In this document: in pieces, positions 21,535-29,915 of the stretch
Position numbering within the stretch: position 1 is the stretch's first letter
Layout: each line of letters starts with the position of its first letter
Made by a program: the position numbers and the translations under genes
From: Halanaeroarchaeum sulfurireducens
GTDB taxonomy: Archaea > Halobacteriota > Halobacteria > Halobacteriales > Halobacteriaceae
DNA length: 64,000 nt
Assembly: GCF_001011115.1 (NCBI RefSeq)
Contig: NZ_CP008874.1
Span: forward strand, 1,440,440 to 1,504,439
Direction: 5' to 3'
The notes under the pieces: model-generated
Database searches by the model: none
Told to the model about the DNA's origin: nothing
What the model saw: only the letters and a program-made list of their open reading frames with translations

Positions 21535-21633
21535 TTCAGACCACTCCGTTCGTTGTTCCCGATTCAGACCATACCGTTCACTATTCCCGACCCAAACCAC
21601 ACCGTTCGCTGTTCCCGATCCAAACCACAAACC
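21535..21633 (+). repeat. 28-bp tandem repeat, about 3.5 copies
   Basis: Three full units start at 21535, 21563 and 21591 and a partial one at 21619. The core is CCGTTCRYTRTTCCCGA preceded by YYCARACCAYA. A weaker half-copy (CCGTTCGGTGCTGTCGGA) lies just before. The unit is not a multiple of three and has no spacers, so it is neither coding nor a CRISPR. It fills the end of a 388-bp gap (21274-21661) directly upstream of the DUF555 gene; nothing else is recognised in that gap. Confidence 0.85.
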
Positions 21634-21661
21634 ACCTGTGCCCCCGTCCTGTAGAGGTGGT

Positions 21662-22024
21662 ATGCCCAACTACGTCGTGGCGATGGAAGCAGCGTGGCTC
21701 GTGCGAGACGTGGAAAACTCCGACGACGCCATCGGCGTCGCGGTGAGCGAGGCCGGGAAACGGCTCAACCAGAAGGACCTCGATTACGTCGAGGTCGAGG
21801 TCGGCGCCACCGGCTGTCCGGCCTGTGGCGAACCGCTCGACGCCGCCTTCCTCGCAGCCGACACCGCGCTCGTCGGTCTCGTCCTCGAACTCACCGTCTT
21901 CAACGCGGACAGCGAGGAGCACGCCACGCGCATCGCGAAGAGCGAGGTCGGCGGCGCGTTGCGTGACGTCCCCCTCAAGGTCATCGAGGTCGTCGAGGAA
22001 CCCGACGAGGACGAGGAAGCGTAG
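21662..22024 (+). CDS. DUF555 (UPF0212) family protein
   Basis: A 120-aa archaeal protein of unknown function, whole length matching the family: MPNYVVAMEAAWLVRDV, then VGATGCPACGEPLDAAF with a CPxCG knuckle that may bind zinc together with other residues, and an acidic tail EEPDEDEEA. The start is at 21662, 29 bp after the tandem repeat array. An HTH-CBS regulator follows 38 bp later on the same strand. Confidence 0.9.
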   Translation: MPNYVVAMEAAWLVRDVENSDDAIGVAVSEAGKRLNQKDLDYVEVEVGATGCPACGEPLDAAFLAADTALVGLVLELTVFNADSEEHATRIAKSEVGGALRDVPLKVIEVVEEPDEDEEA

Positions 22025-22062
22025 ACCGAAGATTTATTGATAACTTCTGGTAATTCCCGGGC

Positions 22063-22602
22063 ATGCACTTGCCCACCCCCCAGGACCTCCGGGAGCGACG
22101 GACCGAACTGGAGTTGACCCAGAGCGAGCTCGCGGACCGTGCGGGGGTCTCCCAGCCGCTCATCGCCCGGATCGAGGGCAGCGACGTGGATCCACGGCTC
22201 TCGACTCTGCGCCGGATCGTCGAGGCACTCGACGAGGCGGAGGGCGATGTCGTCCGCGCCCGAACACTCATGCACGAGTCGGTGGTGAGCGTCTCGCCCG
22301 ACGACAAGGTGCGCGTCGCTGTCGAGCGGATGCAAGAGGAGGGGTACTCCCAGTTGCCCGTCATCACGAACGGCGTGCCGGTCGGTTCCATCTCCGAGAG
22401 CGACGTCGTCAGCGCGGGCGAGGACGTCGGATCGAAGACGGTCCGTGACGTCATGAGCGAGAGTTTCCCGACCGTCTCCGAGGACGCCTCCCTCGAGGAA
22501 ATCTCGAGTCTACTCGATCACTACAAGGCCGTGATGGTCACCGAGGAGGGCGAGACGGTCGGCATCATCACGCAGGCCGACGTCGCTGCGCGCCTGAGCT
22601 GA
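22063..22602 (+). CDS. HTH (XRE-type) regulator with two CBS domains
   Basis: A 179-aa protein. Residues 5-55 are a Cro/CI-type helix-turn-helix (LTQSELADRAGVSQPLIARIE), followed by a CBS pair starting at ARTLMHESVVSVSPDDKV and RDVMSESFPTVSEDASL. CBS pairs bind AMP/ATP or SAM, so DNA binding is probably tuned by a nucleotide. A TATA-like TTTATTG lies about 27 nt before the ATG. Known archaeal homologues are conserved but poorly characterised. Convergent with purM with no gap. Confidence 0.9.
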   Translation: MHLPTPQDLRERRTELELTQSELADRAGVSQPLIARIEGSDVDPRLSTLRRIVEALDEAEGDVVRARTLMHESVVSVSPDDKVRVAVERMQEEGYSQLPVITNGVPVGSISESDVVSAGEDVGSKTVRDVMSESFPTVSEDASLEEISSLLDHYKAVMVTEEGETVGIITQADVAARLS

Positions 22603-23583
22603 TCAGGTAAGCGATAGCCCGCGGATCTCGACGCTCTCGCCCGCCTCGACACGGCCGATCACGCGTCCGCCCGCCTCGTCGGTGAAGGACGTCGCCTCGC
22701 CCTCCGGCAGGGCGACGACGAACCCGGTGCCCATGTTGAACGTCCGGTGCATTTCCTCGTCGCTCACGGCGCCCTCTTCCTGGACGAACGCGAAGACGTC
22801 CTGTGCCTCGAACGGATCGGTGATCTCGTAGCGGTACTCGCCCATCCGCAGGAGGTTGGTCCACCCGCCGCCGGTCACGTGTGCGGCGGCGTGGATGTCG
22901 TGGTCGTGGAGCGGATCGAGCACGTCGGCGTAGATTCGCGTCGGTTCGAGAAGGGCCTCGCCGACCGTTTTCGACCCGTCGTACGGGTACGGATCCGTGT
23001 ACGCGTGCTCTCTGGTCGCTGCCTGTCGCGCGAGCGTGAGCCCGTTGGAGTGGATCCCGCTCGAAGGGAGGCCAACGAGGACGTCGCCCTCTTCGGCCTC
23101 GCCCGGGAGGAGGTCGTCCTCGGTGGCGAGCCCGGCGGCCGTCCCCGCGAGGTCGAATCCCTCGATGACCTCTGGCATCACGGCCGTTTCGCCGCCGACG
23201 AGCGCCATCCCCGCCCGGCTGGCGCCCGCCGAAAGCCCCTCGCCGACCTGCTGGGAGAGGTCCTCGCTGGGTTCGTCGACCGCCAGGTAGTCGACGAACG
23301 CCACCGGCGTGACGCCGCTGGCCACGAGATCGTTGACGTTCATCGCCACGCAGTCGATGCCGACCGTGGAATAGTCCCCGATTGCGTCCGCGACGAGCAG
23401 TTTCGTTCCCACGCCGTCGGTCGCCAGACCGAGGTACCGATCGCCGATGTCGACCAGTCCGGCGTAGTCCGTCGTTCCCTCGAGGTCGCCGACGGCGTCG
23501 ACGAGGGCCGCGGTGGCCGCCTCGCTCTCGTCGATGTCGACGCCGGTCTCGGCGTAGGTCAGTTCGTCAGCGTCCTCGTTCAT
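22603..23583 (-). CDS. purM: Phosphoribosylformylglycinamidine cyclo-ligase (AIR synthetase)
   Basis: ATP-dependent ring closure of FGAM to AIR in purine synthesis; 326 aa. Seen: the N-terminal YAGLVDIGDRYLGLATDGVGTKL, IDCVAMNVNDLVASGVTPVAFVDYLA, the VGGETAVMPEV loop and AAHVTGGGWTNLLRM typical of the PurM/SelD/ThiL fold. The first residues MNEDADELTYAETGVDID match the family start. Its stop abuts the stop of the convergent HTH-CBS gene. Confidence 0.96.
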   Translation of the reverse strand: MNEDADELTYAETGVDIDESEAATAALVDAVGDLEGTTDYAGLVDIGDRYLGLATDGVGTKLLVADAIGDYSTVGIDCVAMNVNDLVASGVTPVAFVDYLAVDEPSEDLSQQVGEGLSAGASRAGMALVGGETAVMPEVIEGFDLAGTAAGLATEDDLLPGEAEEGDVLVGLPSSGIHSNGLTLARQAATREHAYTDPYPYDGSKTVGEALLEPTRIYADVLDPLHDHDIHAAAHVTGGGWTNLLRMGEYRYEITDPFEAQDVFAFVQEEGAVSDEEMHRTFNMGTGFVVALPEGEATSFTDEAGGRVIGRVEAGESVEIRGLSLT

Positions 23584-23631
23584 GGCCGAACACGCGCCGG
23601 CGCGGGCGTTAAGCCCTGCGGTCTCGGCGGG

Positions 23632-24219
23632 CTAGATGAAAATGGCCGAGATGGCGAGGAGCATGCTCGGGACGGCGACGGCCAGGTATACCGGAATCGA
23701 CCACCGTTTCACCGTCTTCCCGTCGAGGCCGCCGATGGGGAGCATGTTGAACCCCGCGAGGAGAAGGTTGATCTGAACCCCACGTTGGGCGAGGAGTGGT
23801 GTCACGAACCAGAGTGGGGCAAACGCCACGGCGAGCGCGAGGTTGGTCACCGGCCCCGCGAGGGCGATGTGGCCGTGCTGGGCGGCGGTGAGCCGGCCCC
23901 GGTGGTAGACCGCGCCCGGCGCGGCGAAGATGAACCCCGCCAGGCCGCCGGCGACCGCCAGCGCCAGGAACGTGTAATCCGCACGGAACTCGGCGTGCTG
24001 ACCGTACCGGACCGCCACCACTTTGTGCGCGAGTTCGTGGAGGAGAAAGCCCACGCCGACGGTCAGCAGGCTGAGAAGCATGGCGCCGACGAACGCCCGC
24101 GAGGTCAGGAAGGCGAGCAGATTTGCGGGGGACACCCGCTGGAAAAACAGGGCAAACGCGAGCCCCAGAGCCAGCCACGCCACCAGGAGGTCCCGGCGCT
24201 CGCGGTCGGAGAACCTCAC
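23632..24219 (-). CDS. M50-type membrane metalloprotease
   Basis: Site-2-protease-like protein of 195 aa with about five membrane segments. The zinc motif HELAH lies in LHELAHKVVAVRYGQHAEFRA, and the second metal-ligand region is NMLPIGGLDGKTV, both typical of peptidase family M50. It starts with GTG at 24219, overlapping the stop of the TraB-type gene by GTGA, so the two membrane proteins are translationally coupled. The substrate is unknown. Confidence 0.88.
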   Translation of the reverse strand: MRFSDRERRDLLVAWLALGLAFALFFQRVSPANLLAFLTSRAFVGAMLLSLLTVGVGFLLHELAHKVVAVRYGQHAEFRADYTFLALAVAGGLAGFIFAAPGAVYHRGRLTAAQHGHIALAGPVTNLALAVAFAPLWFVTPLLAQRGVQINLLLAGFNMLPIGGLDGKTVKRWSIPVYLAVAVPSMLLAISAIFI

Positions 24220-25508
24220 GTGAGCACCCTCCAGACGAGTTCCGCGCTGTTCGACGCGCCGGTCTGCATCGCGTTCGTCACCGCGCCGACGCTATCGAAG
24301 GGACCGCCCAGCAGGGGAAGCACGACCAGGGGGAAGAGGACGCTCGCGATCATGCTGCCGACGTTGGTCAGCGCCACGATGGCGATGAGTCGGAACAGCG
24401 GCACGTCGAGCATCTCACTCGCGAGTTCCCGAACCGGGCGTTCCTCGTCCGCCAGAATATCGTTCAACAGACCGATGTCGCCCACGTTCACCTCCGTGTA
24501 CCGCAACTCGACGAAGCCCGCGAACCACCCGGGGGCCAGAAGTGGGTTGATGCTCGTGAGCCAGGCGACCAGCCCGCCGACGGTGGCACTGGTCCAGTGG
24601 GCGCCGGCGATCATCGCCAGCGTGAATGCGAGGATGCCGTTGAAGAAAAACCACGCCGCGAAGACCCGCAAGAGGACCGCATTCCCCACACCGGCCATCG
24701 CGAGCAGGACGAAGAAGGCGAGAAACCCCAGGGTGAAGACGTATCCAAACAGCTTGTACCAGGGGAACCCACCCGAGACGCGACCGGTCAACTCCTCCAT
24801 CGGGGGCAGCCGGTTGGGGTGCACGAGGTACTCCTCGACCCCCTCGCGGTGTCCGGCACCGACGACGGCCACCACGTCCGCGCCCGCCTCGCGGAGCGAG
24901 ACGAGGTTGTGCGCCAGGTAGGCGTCGCGTTCGTCGATGAGCGCCTCGGCGCCCCGCGGACTGAATCGGCGGAACTCCTCCATCATCGCGGTGACGACGT
25001 CGGCGTCGGTCAGCGACTCGAGGTCGATTTCCTCCTCGTCGGTACCGCCGACTCCGGCGACGGCGAGGACGAGTTCCCAGACCATCCGGAGCTTCTCGCG
25101 CAGGCGCATCCGCGTCCAGAATCGCTGAATGGTGACCTGGATGTCGCGATCGACCAGGGCCACGTTGGCGCCGATCCGCTCGGCCGTGTCAACGCCCGCA
25201 CGCATGTCGGCCCCGGGTTCGACGTCGAAGTGATCGCCGAGGCGTGCCTGCACGTACGAGAGCATCCAGTAAGCGAGAAACTGGAAGGCGACGCTCCCGT
25301 GGAGTAGATCGCGAGCGTCGATGTCGTCGGGCGTCTCGCCTGTGAACTGCTTGTACCGCGATTCGTCGAGTTCGACCGCCACCACGTCCGGATCCCGCTC
25401 TTCGATTACCCGTTCGACCTCGTCGGCGCTCTCCTGTGAGACGTGTGCGGTCCCGACGACGTGGACCGACCCCTCCGACGTCTCCGCGCCGACGGTCCCC
25501 TCGTTCAT
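24216..25508 (-). CDS. TraB/PrgY/GumN family membrane protein
   Basis: A 430-aa protein. Residues 1-225 hold the TraB domain: SVHVVGTAHVSQESADEV with the conserved GTAH, VAVELDESRYKQF and VVAVVGAGHREGVEEYL with a second GxGH. The C-terminal half has about five hydrophobic segments (for example FGYVFTLGFLAFFVLLAMAG). PrgY blocks pheromone signalling in Enterococcus, and some family members are proposed metalloproteases; the archaeal role is unknown. The ATG at 25508 is chosen because homology starts at once. It overlaps the downstream M50 protease gene. Confidence 0.9.
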   Translation of the reverse strand: MNEGTVGAETSEGSVHVVGTAHVSQESADEVERVIEERDPDVVAVELDESRYKQFTGETPDDIDARDLLHGSVAFQFLAYWMLSYVQARLGDHFDVEPGADMRAGVDTAERIGANVALVDRDIQVTIQRFWTRMRLREKLRMVWELVLAVAGVGGTDEEEIDLESLTDADVVTAMMEEFRRFSPRGAEALIDERDAYLAHNLVSLREAGADVVAVVGAGHREGVEEYLVHPNRLPPMEELTGRVSGGFPWYKLFGYVFTLGFLAFFVLLAMAGVGNAVLLRVFAAWFFFNGILAFTLAMIAGAHWTSATVGGLVAWLTSINPLLAPGWFAGFVELRYTEVNVGDIGLLNDILADEERPVRELASEMLDVPLFRLIAIVALTNVGSMIASVLFPLVVLPLLGGPFDSVGAVTNAMQTGASNSAELVWRVLT

Positions 25509-25641
25509 TGTCGAATTGCACCCGCCGGCGGCCCTTACGTGTGTCGAATACGAAAGGAAACGCCCCGACAGCGCGGCGTCGGCGCGACCGGCACCGACGA
25601 CAGCGGTACAGCCAAGTGCCGCCACACGGGATTGTCGGACA

Positions 25642-27291
25642 ATGCAATCGCGGGCGGAGGTAGTGGTCGTCGGTGGTGGCGCGACCGGAACCGGCATCAC
25701 TCGCGACCTGGCGATGCGAGGGGTCGACGTGACGCTCGTCGAGCGGGATCGACTCGCGTTCGGTACCTCGGGGCGAATGCACGGGCTCCTCCACAGCGGC
25801 GCCCGGTACGCCGTCTCCGACCCGGACACCGCCAGGCACTGCCACGACGAGAACCGGACGCTTCGCGACATCGCCGCCCACTGTGTCGAGGACACGGGCG
25901 GGCTGTTCGTGCAATTGCCCGAGGACGATGCGGAGTACTTCGATCGAAAGCAGCGGGCCTGCCAGGAGGCGGGGATTCCAACAGCAGAGATCGATGCCGA
26001 CCGCGCCCGCCGCGAGGAGCCGTTGCTCTCCAGTGCGGTCGAACGGGCGCTCCGGGTTCCCGACGCCGCCATCGATCCGTTCGGACTCGTCGCCGCGAAC
26101 GCGGCGAGCGCGGCGGACCACGGAGCCACCATTCGAACTCACACCCCCGTGACCGACGTCCTCGTGGAGGGCGGGGCCGTGGTGGGCGTCGCGATCGACG
26201 ACGAATCTACGGCGGGCCGATCGACGATCCGGGCGGAGCAGGTCGTGAATGCCACGGGACCCTGGGCCGGCGACCTTGCGGCGATGGCCGGCGTCGACGT
26301 CCCGATGCGGCCGGCGAAGGGGGCGATGATGGTGACGAACGTCCGCCAGGTGGACACCGTGATCAACCGCTGTCGGCCACGGGCGGAGGGCGATATCCTC
26401 GTGCCCCACGGGACGACGGCAATACTGGGAACGACCGACCGGGAGATCGAGGATCCGGACGCCTACGAGGAGGAGTCCTCGGAGGTAACCCACCTCGTCG
26501 AGGAACTCTCCGAAATGGTGCCGGCGTTGGCCGAGGCGCGTCCGCTCCGGGCGTACTGGGGCGTGAGGCCACTGTTCGCTCCGGACGGTCAGGAAGACAC
26601 CACCGCCGATTCGCGGGACTTCGCCATTCTGGACCACCAGGAACGCGACGGCATTGGTGGCTTCACCACGGTCGTCGGCGGGAAACTGACGTTGTACCGC
26701 TTGATGGCAGAGCGCGTCGCGGACCTGATCGCCGGACGATTGGGGGTGGACGCCCCCTGTCGAACCGCGAGCGAGCCCCTCCCCGGCAGCGACGGGGCGG
26801 TCGACGTCCGCACTGTCATGCAGCGATTCGACCTCCGAAGCCAGGTGGCCCACCGGACGGCTGATCGCCTCGGTGACAGGACGGATCCAGTCCTCGAGGG
26901 CTCCGAGAGCGCGGACCGAAGGGTCCTCTGCGAGTGCGAGGCCGTCACGCGGGCGGAGGTCAGGGATGCCATCGAGGCCGTCGGCCCCGACATCGAGGCC
27001 ATCAGGAATCGCACTCGGGCGGCGATGGGGACGTGTCAGGGCACGCGCTGTGGGCATCGGCTCGCGAGCGAGATCGCCCACGTTCACGGTCCGGAGGCGG
27101 GTATGGACGCCCTCGACGACCTCACGGCCGAGCGATGGCAGGGCCAGCGCCACGTCGCCGAGGGACGGCTGGGCCAGCTCGCGCTCGCCTACTCGATTCA
27201 CGGCGGGACCTACAACCGCGCTCGCAACCCCGAGGCGTTCCGCGCGGTGGAATACGACGCGTTCGGGGGAGGTGACGGCGATGACACGTGA
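25642..27291 (+). CDS. glpA: Anaerobic glycerol-3-phosphate dehydrogenase subunit A
   Basis: FAD-binding catalytic subunit oxidising sn-glycerol-3-phosphate to DHAP; 549 aa. Seen: VVVVGGGATGTGITRDLAMRG (dinucleotide fold), GRMHGLLHSGARYAV, AVVNATGPWAG-like VVNATGPWAGDLA, and a C-terminal [2Fe-2S] BFD-like domain with CECEAVTRAE and GTCQGTRCGHR. First gene of glpABC with overlaps of 11 bp and 4 bp. Haloarchaea use this complex in glycerol catabolism, feeding electrons into the membrane. No glpK is in the window. Confidence 0.95.
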   Translation: MQSRAEVVVVGGGATGTGITRDLAMRGVDVTLVERDRLAFGTSGRMHGLLHSGARYAVSDPDTARHCHDENRTLRDIAAHCVEDTGGLFVQLPEDDAEYFDRKQRACQEAGIPTAEIDADRARREEPLLSSAVERALRVPDAAIDPFGLVAANAASAADHGATIRTHTPVTDVLVEGGAVVGVAIDDESTAGRSTIRAEQVVNATGPWAGDLAAMAGVDVPMRPAKGAMMVTNVRQVDTVINRCRPRAEGDILVPHGTTAILGTTDREIEDPDAYEEESSEVTHLVEELSEMVPALAEARPLRAYWGVRPLFAPDGQEDTTADSRDFAILDHQERDGIGGFTTVVGGKLTLYRLMAERVADLIAGRLGVDAPCRTASEPLPGSDGAVDVRTVMQRFDLRSQVAHRTADRLGDRTDPVLEGSESADRRVLCECEAVTRAEVRDAIEAVGPDIEAIRNRTRAAMGTCQGTRCGHRLASEIAHVHGPEAGMDALDDLTAERWQGQRHVAEGRLGQLALAYSIHGGTYNRARNPEAFRAVEYDAFGGGDGDDT

Positions 27292-28552
27292 CTGGGACGT
27301 GGTCGTCGTGGGGGGCGGTCTCGCCGGGCGGATGGCCGCGCTCGCAGCGAGTGACGCCGGGGCGTCGGTCCACGTCGTGTCGGCGGCCGAGGGAGAACTG
27401 CGTCACGGGAGTGCGATGGTCGACGTCCTGGGGTACGCCCCTGCATCCGGCGAGCCGATCGCCAGGCCGTTCGAACATCTCGCGGACCTCCCGCCGGCAC
27501 ATCCGTACTCCCTGCTCGGGGAGGGGACGATCCGACGGGCGATGGCGTTCCTCTGCGACCGGCTGGGCGATCGGTATCGCGGTCTCGATTCCGATCGGAA
27601 CACCCTCCTGTCGAGTCAGCTCGGGATACCGATCCCGGCGTTCGGGTATCCGACGACGGTCGAACTGGGATCGCTCTCCCGCCAGGGAGACGTCCTCCTG
27701 GTCGACGTCCGTCCGCTGCCCGATTTCGACGCCGCGATCGCCGCCCGGAACCTCGACCGCGCCGGCGTCCCCGCCACAGTGGACGCGGTATCGATCGATC
27801 TCACCGACGTCCTCGCGGGCGACGTCTCCCGTCTGCGCGTGGCCCAGCGACTCGACGTGGAGATGGGCCAGAAGCCCTCCGAGCGGGACCTGCTTCCGGC
27901 GCTCCACGAAGCGCTGCACGACCGCTCGATGGGATACGACCGCGTCGGACTTCCCGCGGTCCTCGGCATCGAACGCGCCGAGTGGGTCCGGAAGATGACC
28001 GCCGAACCGCTCGAGTCCGAGGTTTTCGAGATCCCGACCGGCCCACAGAGCGTCCTCGGGATACGGTTCGACCGCAAACTGGACGAGGCGCTCTCCCGGG
28101 CCGACGTCTATCAGACCCAGGGGCCACGGGTGGTGGATTACCGGGCATCCGACGGCCATGTCTCGGCGATTGCCATCGATCGGGAGGGTGCCACCGAGTG
28201 GATCCGAGGACAGCACTTCGTCCTGGCGACCGGTGGCCTCGTCGGCGGTGGCCTCGACCAGCGCGATGACGAACTCTTCGATCCGGTGTTCGACGTTCCG
28301 GTCGACGGGCCCGCGGGGGCGTGGACGGCCGCGGACCCGTTCCAGACGCAGCCATTCGCCAGGGTTGGCGTCCAGGTCGACGACGGCCTGAGACCCCTCG
28401 ATGCGAGCGGGGAACCCAGCCACGCGAATCTTCGAGCCGTGGGCGACGTCCTGGGTGGGTTCGATCCCGTCGCGGAGGGATCCGGCGCCGGGATCGCAGC
28501 CGCCACGGGCTACGCGGCCGGCCGGTGGGCGGCGACGGGGGGTCGGCCATGA
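27281..28552 (+). CDS. glpB: Anaerobic glycerol-3-phosphate dehydrogenase subunit B
   Basis: FMN/FAD subunit of the GlpABC complex, 423 aa. Seen: the N-terminal WDVVVVGGGLAGRMAALAA and the C-terminal FVLATGGLVGGGL...AVGDVLGGFDPVAEGSGAGIAAATGYAAG typical of GlpB. The ATG at 27281 lies inside the last codons of glpA (11-bp overlap). It passes electrons between GlpA and GlpC. Confidence 0.93.
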   Translation: MTRDWDVVVVGGGLAGRMAALAASDAGASVHVVSAAEGELRHGSAMVDVLGYAPASGEPIARPFEHLADLPPAHPYSLLGEGTIRRAMAFLCDRLGDRYRGLDSDRNTLLSSQLGIPIPAFGYPTTVELGSLSRQGDVLLVDVRPLPDFDAAIAARNLDRAGVPATVDAVSIDLTDVLAGDVSRLRVAQRLDVEMGQKPSERDLLPALHEALHDRSMGYDRVGLPAVLGIERAEWVRKMTAEPLESEVFEIPTGPQSVLGIRFDRKLDEALSRADVYQTQGPRVVDYRASDGHVSAIAIDREGATEWIRGQHFVLATGGLVGGGLDQRDDELFDPVFDVPVDGPAGAWTAADPFQTQPFARVGVQVDDGLRPLDASGEPSHANLRAVGDVLGGFDPVAEGSGAGIAAATGYAAGRWAATGGRP

Positions 28553-29784
28553 GCGACGACCGGGACCGCACGCTCTCCCTGCGGGTCGAAACGGACGCGT
28601 GCTATCAGTGTGCGACGTGCGACACCGTCTGTCCGATCGCGCCAGTAGAGGACTCGTTTCCCGGGCCGAAATTCGAGGGGCCCGAGCAGTGGCGTCTTCG
28701 CGGCGAGGACACGCCGATCGACCCCTCGATCGAGGCGTGTTCGAACTGCCTCCAGTGTGAGGCCGCGTGTCCCGAGGGCGTCTCGCTGGGTCGGCTGCTC
28801 AACGAGACGCGGGCCGAACACGTCCGAGAGCGCTCGTCCTTTTCCGCGAAACACGTTCGCGACCGGCTGCTCGCGAACTACGGTCGCCTGGCGGCCGTGG
28901 CGAGTCGAGTGCCACGCCTGACGAACGCGCTCGCGAACAGCCCCGTCGTCCGGGCGATCGCGGAGCGGACCCTCGGTATCGTGTCCACCCGCGAGGCCCC
29001 CGCATTCGCGACGGAGACGTTTCGCGAATGGTGGAACGAGCGCGGCGGGGCTCGGATATCGGATCCGGAACAGCGTGTGGCGTACTTCCACGGCGACTAC
29101 GCCAATTACCACACGCCCGCGGTCGGTCGGGCACTCGTTGAGGTCTACGAGCACTTCGGGTACGAGGTGGCGGTTCCCGAGCAGCGGTGTTCGGGCACGC
29201 CGATGTTCGCGAACGGCTTCCTCGACGACGCCGAGCGCGTGGCCTCGTTCAACGTGGACCGACTCGCCCCACTCGTGGCGGACGGCTACGACGTGGTCGC
29301 CAGTTGCACCTCCTGTTCGTACGCGATCCGCTCGGAATATCCCGACCTCTTCGACATGGAGGGCGTCGAGACCGTCTCGGAGAACACCTACGACGCCCTC
29401 GAGTATCTGCGGGCCAACGAGTCCCTCGAAGCGGCGCTCGCTGGAGCCTCCCTCGACCTCGGCACGCTCGCCTATCACGCACCGTGTCACGCCCGCAACC
29501 AGGGGCTGGCACAGCAGACGCCCGACACGTTCGATCGGGTTGCGAACGTCGACGTGGTCGACGTTGGCGACTCCTGCTCGGGGATGAGCGGGACCTACGG
29601 CTGGAAGGAAGAGCGCTACGAGACGTCGATGACCGTGGGCCAGGAGATGTTCGACGGAATCGAGACCGTCGACGCCGATACGGCGGTGACGGAGTGTCCC
29701 ACCTGTGCCATGCAGATGGAACACGGCAGCGGCGTAACGGTCTCGCACCCGCTGGAGCTGTTGTGTGAGGCACTCGACGTGTGA
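28549..29784 (+). CDS. glpC: Anaerobic glycerol-3-phosphate dehydrogenase subunit C
   Basis: Iron-sulfur membrane-facing subunit, 411 aa. Two 4Fe-4S motifs are seen, CYQCATCDTVCP (about residues 18-29) and CSNCLQCEAACP (about 65-76). Then come two CCG-type domains with RCSGTPMFANG, CTSCSYAIRSEYP, HAPCHARNQGL, DSCSGMSGTYGWKEE and CPTCAMQMEHGSG, the heterodisulfide-reductase-like quinone-linked part. The ATG overlaps the glpB stop by 4 bp. Last gene of the operon. Confidence 0.94.
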   Translation: MSDDRDRTLSLRVETDACYQCATCDTVCPIAPVEDSFPGPKFEGPEQWRLRGEDTPIDPSIEACSNCLQCEAACPEGVSLGRLLNETRAEHVRERSSFSAKHVRDRLLANYGRLAAVASRVPRLTNALANSPVVRAIAERTLGIVSTREAPAFATETFREWWNERGGARISDPEQRVAYFHGDYANYHTPAVGRALVEVYEHFGYEVAVPEQRCSGTPMFANGFLDDAERVASFNVDRLAPLVADGYDVVASCTSCSYAIRSEYPDLFDMEGVETVSENTYDALEYLRANESLEAALAGASLDLGTLAYHAPCHARNQGLAQQTPDTFDRVANVDVVDVGDSCSGMSGTYGWKEERYETSMTVGQEMFDGIETVDADTAVTECPTCAMQMEHGSGVTVSHPLELLCEALDV

Positions 29785-29875
29785 GGGTCCCAGGATCGCT
29801 TCTCATCGTTTTCCCTGTCGGTCGTAGTGGCCAGTGGGATCGCCCCTCTCGCCCATCAATGAAACTAGACTTGAA

Positions 29876-29894
29876 TTAGTTAAACTTATTTTTA
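29876..29894 (+). promoter_or_regulatory. AT-rich promoter with partial palindrome upstream of surface binding protein
   Basis: TTAGTTAAACTTA forms an imperfect dyad (TTAGTT against AACTTA) and runs into the TATA-like TTATTTTTA, which ends 21 nt before the ATG at 29916. A metal-dependent repressor of the DtxR type would be a reasonable candidate if the protein imports an iron or cobalt complex, but this is inference from position and symmetry only. Confidence 0.4.
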
Positions 29895-29915
29895 CCACGT
29901 CCCTCGGCCGGGACG

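Noticed and set aside
21535-21633. CRISPR array
   Set aside because: Units are directly contiguous with no spacers and there are only about 3.5 copies; no cas genes nearby.
25189-27201. 670-codon minus-strand frame over glpA
   Set aside because: Shadow of glpA; low-complexity Arg-rich translation.
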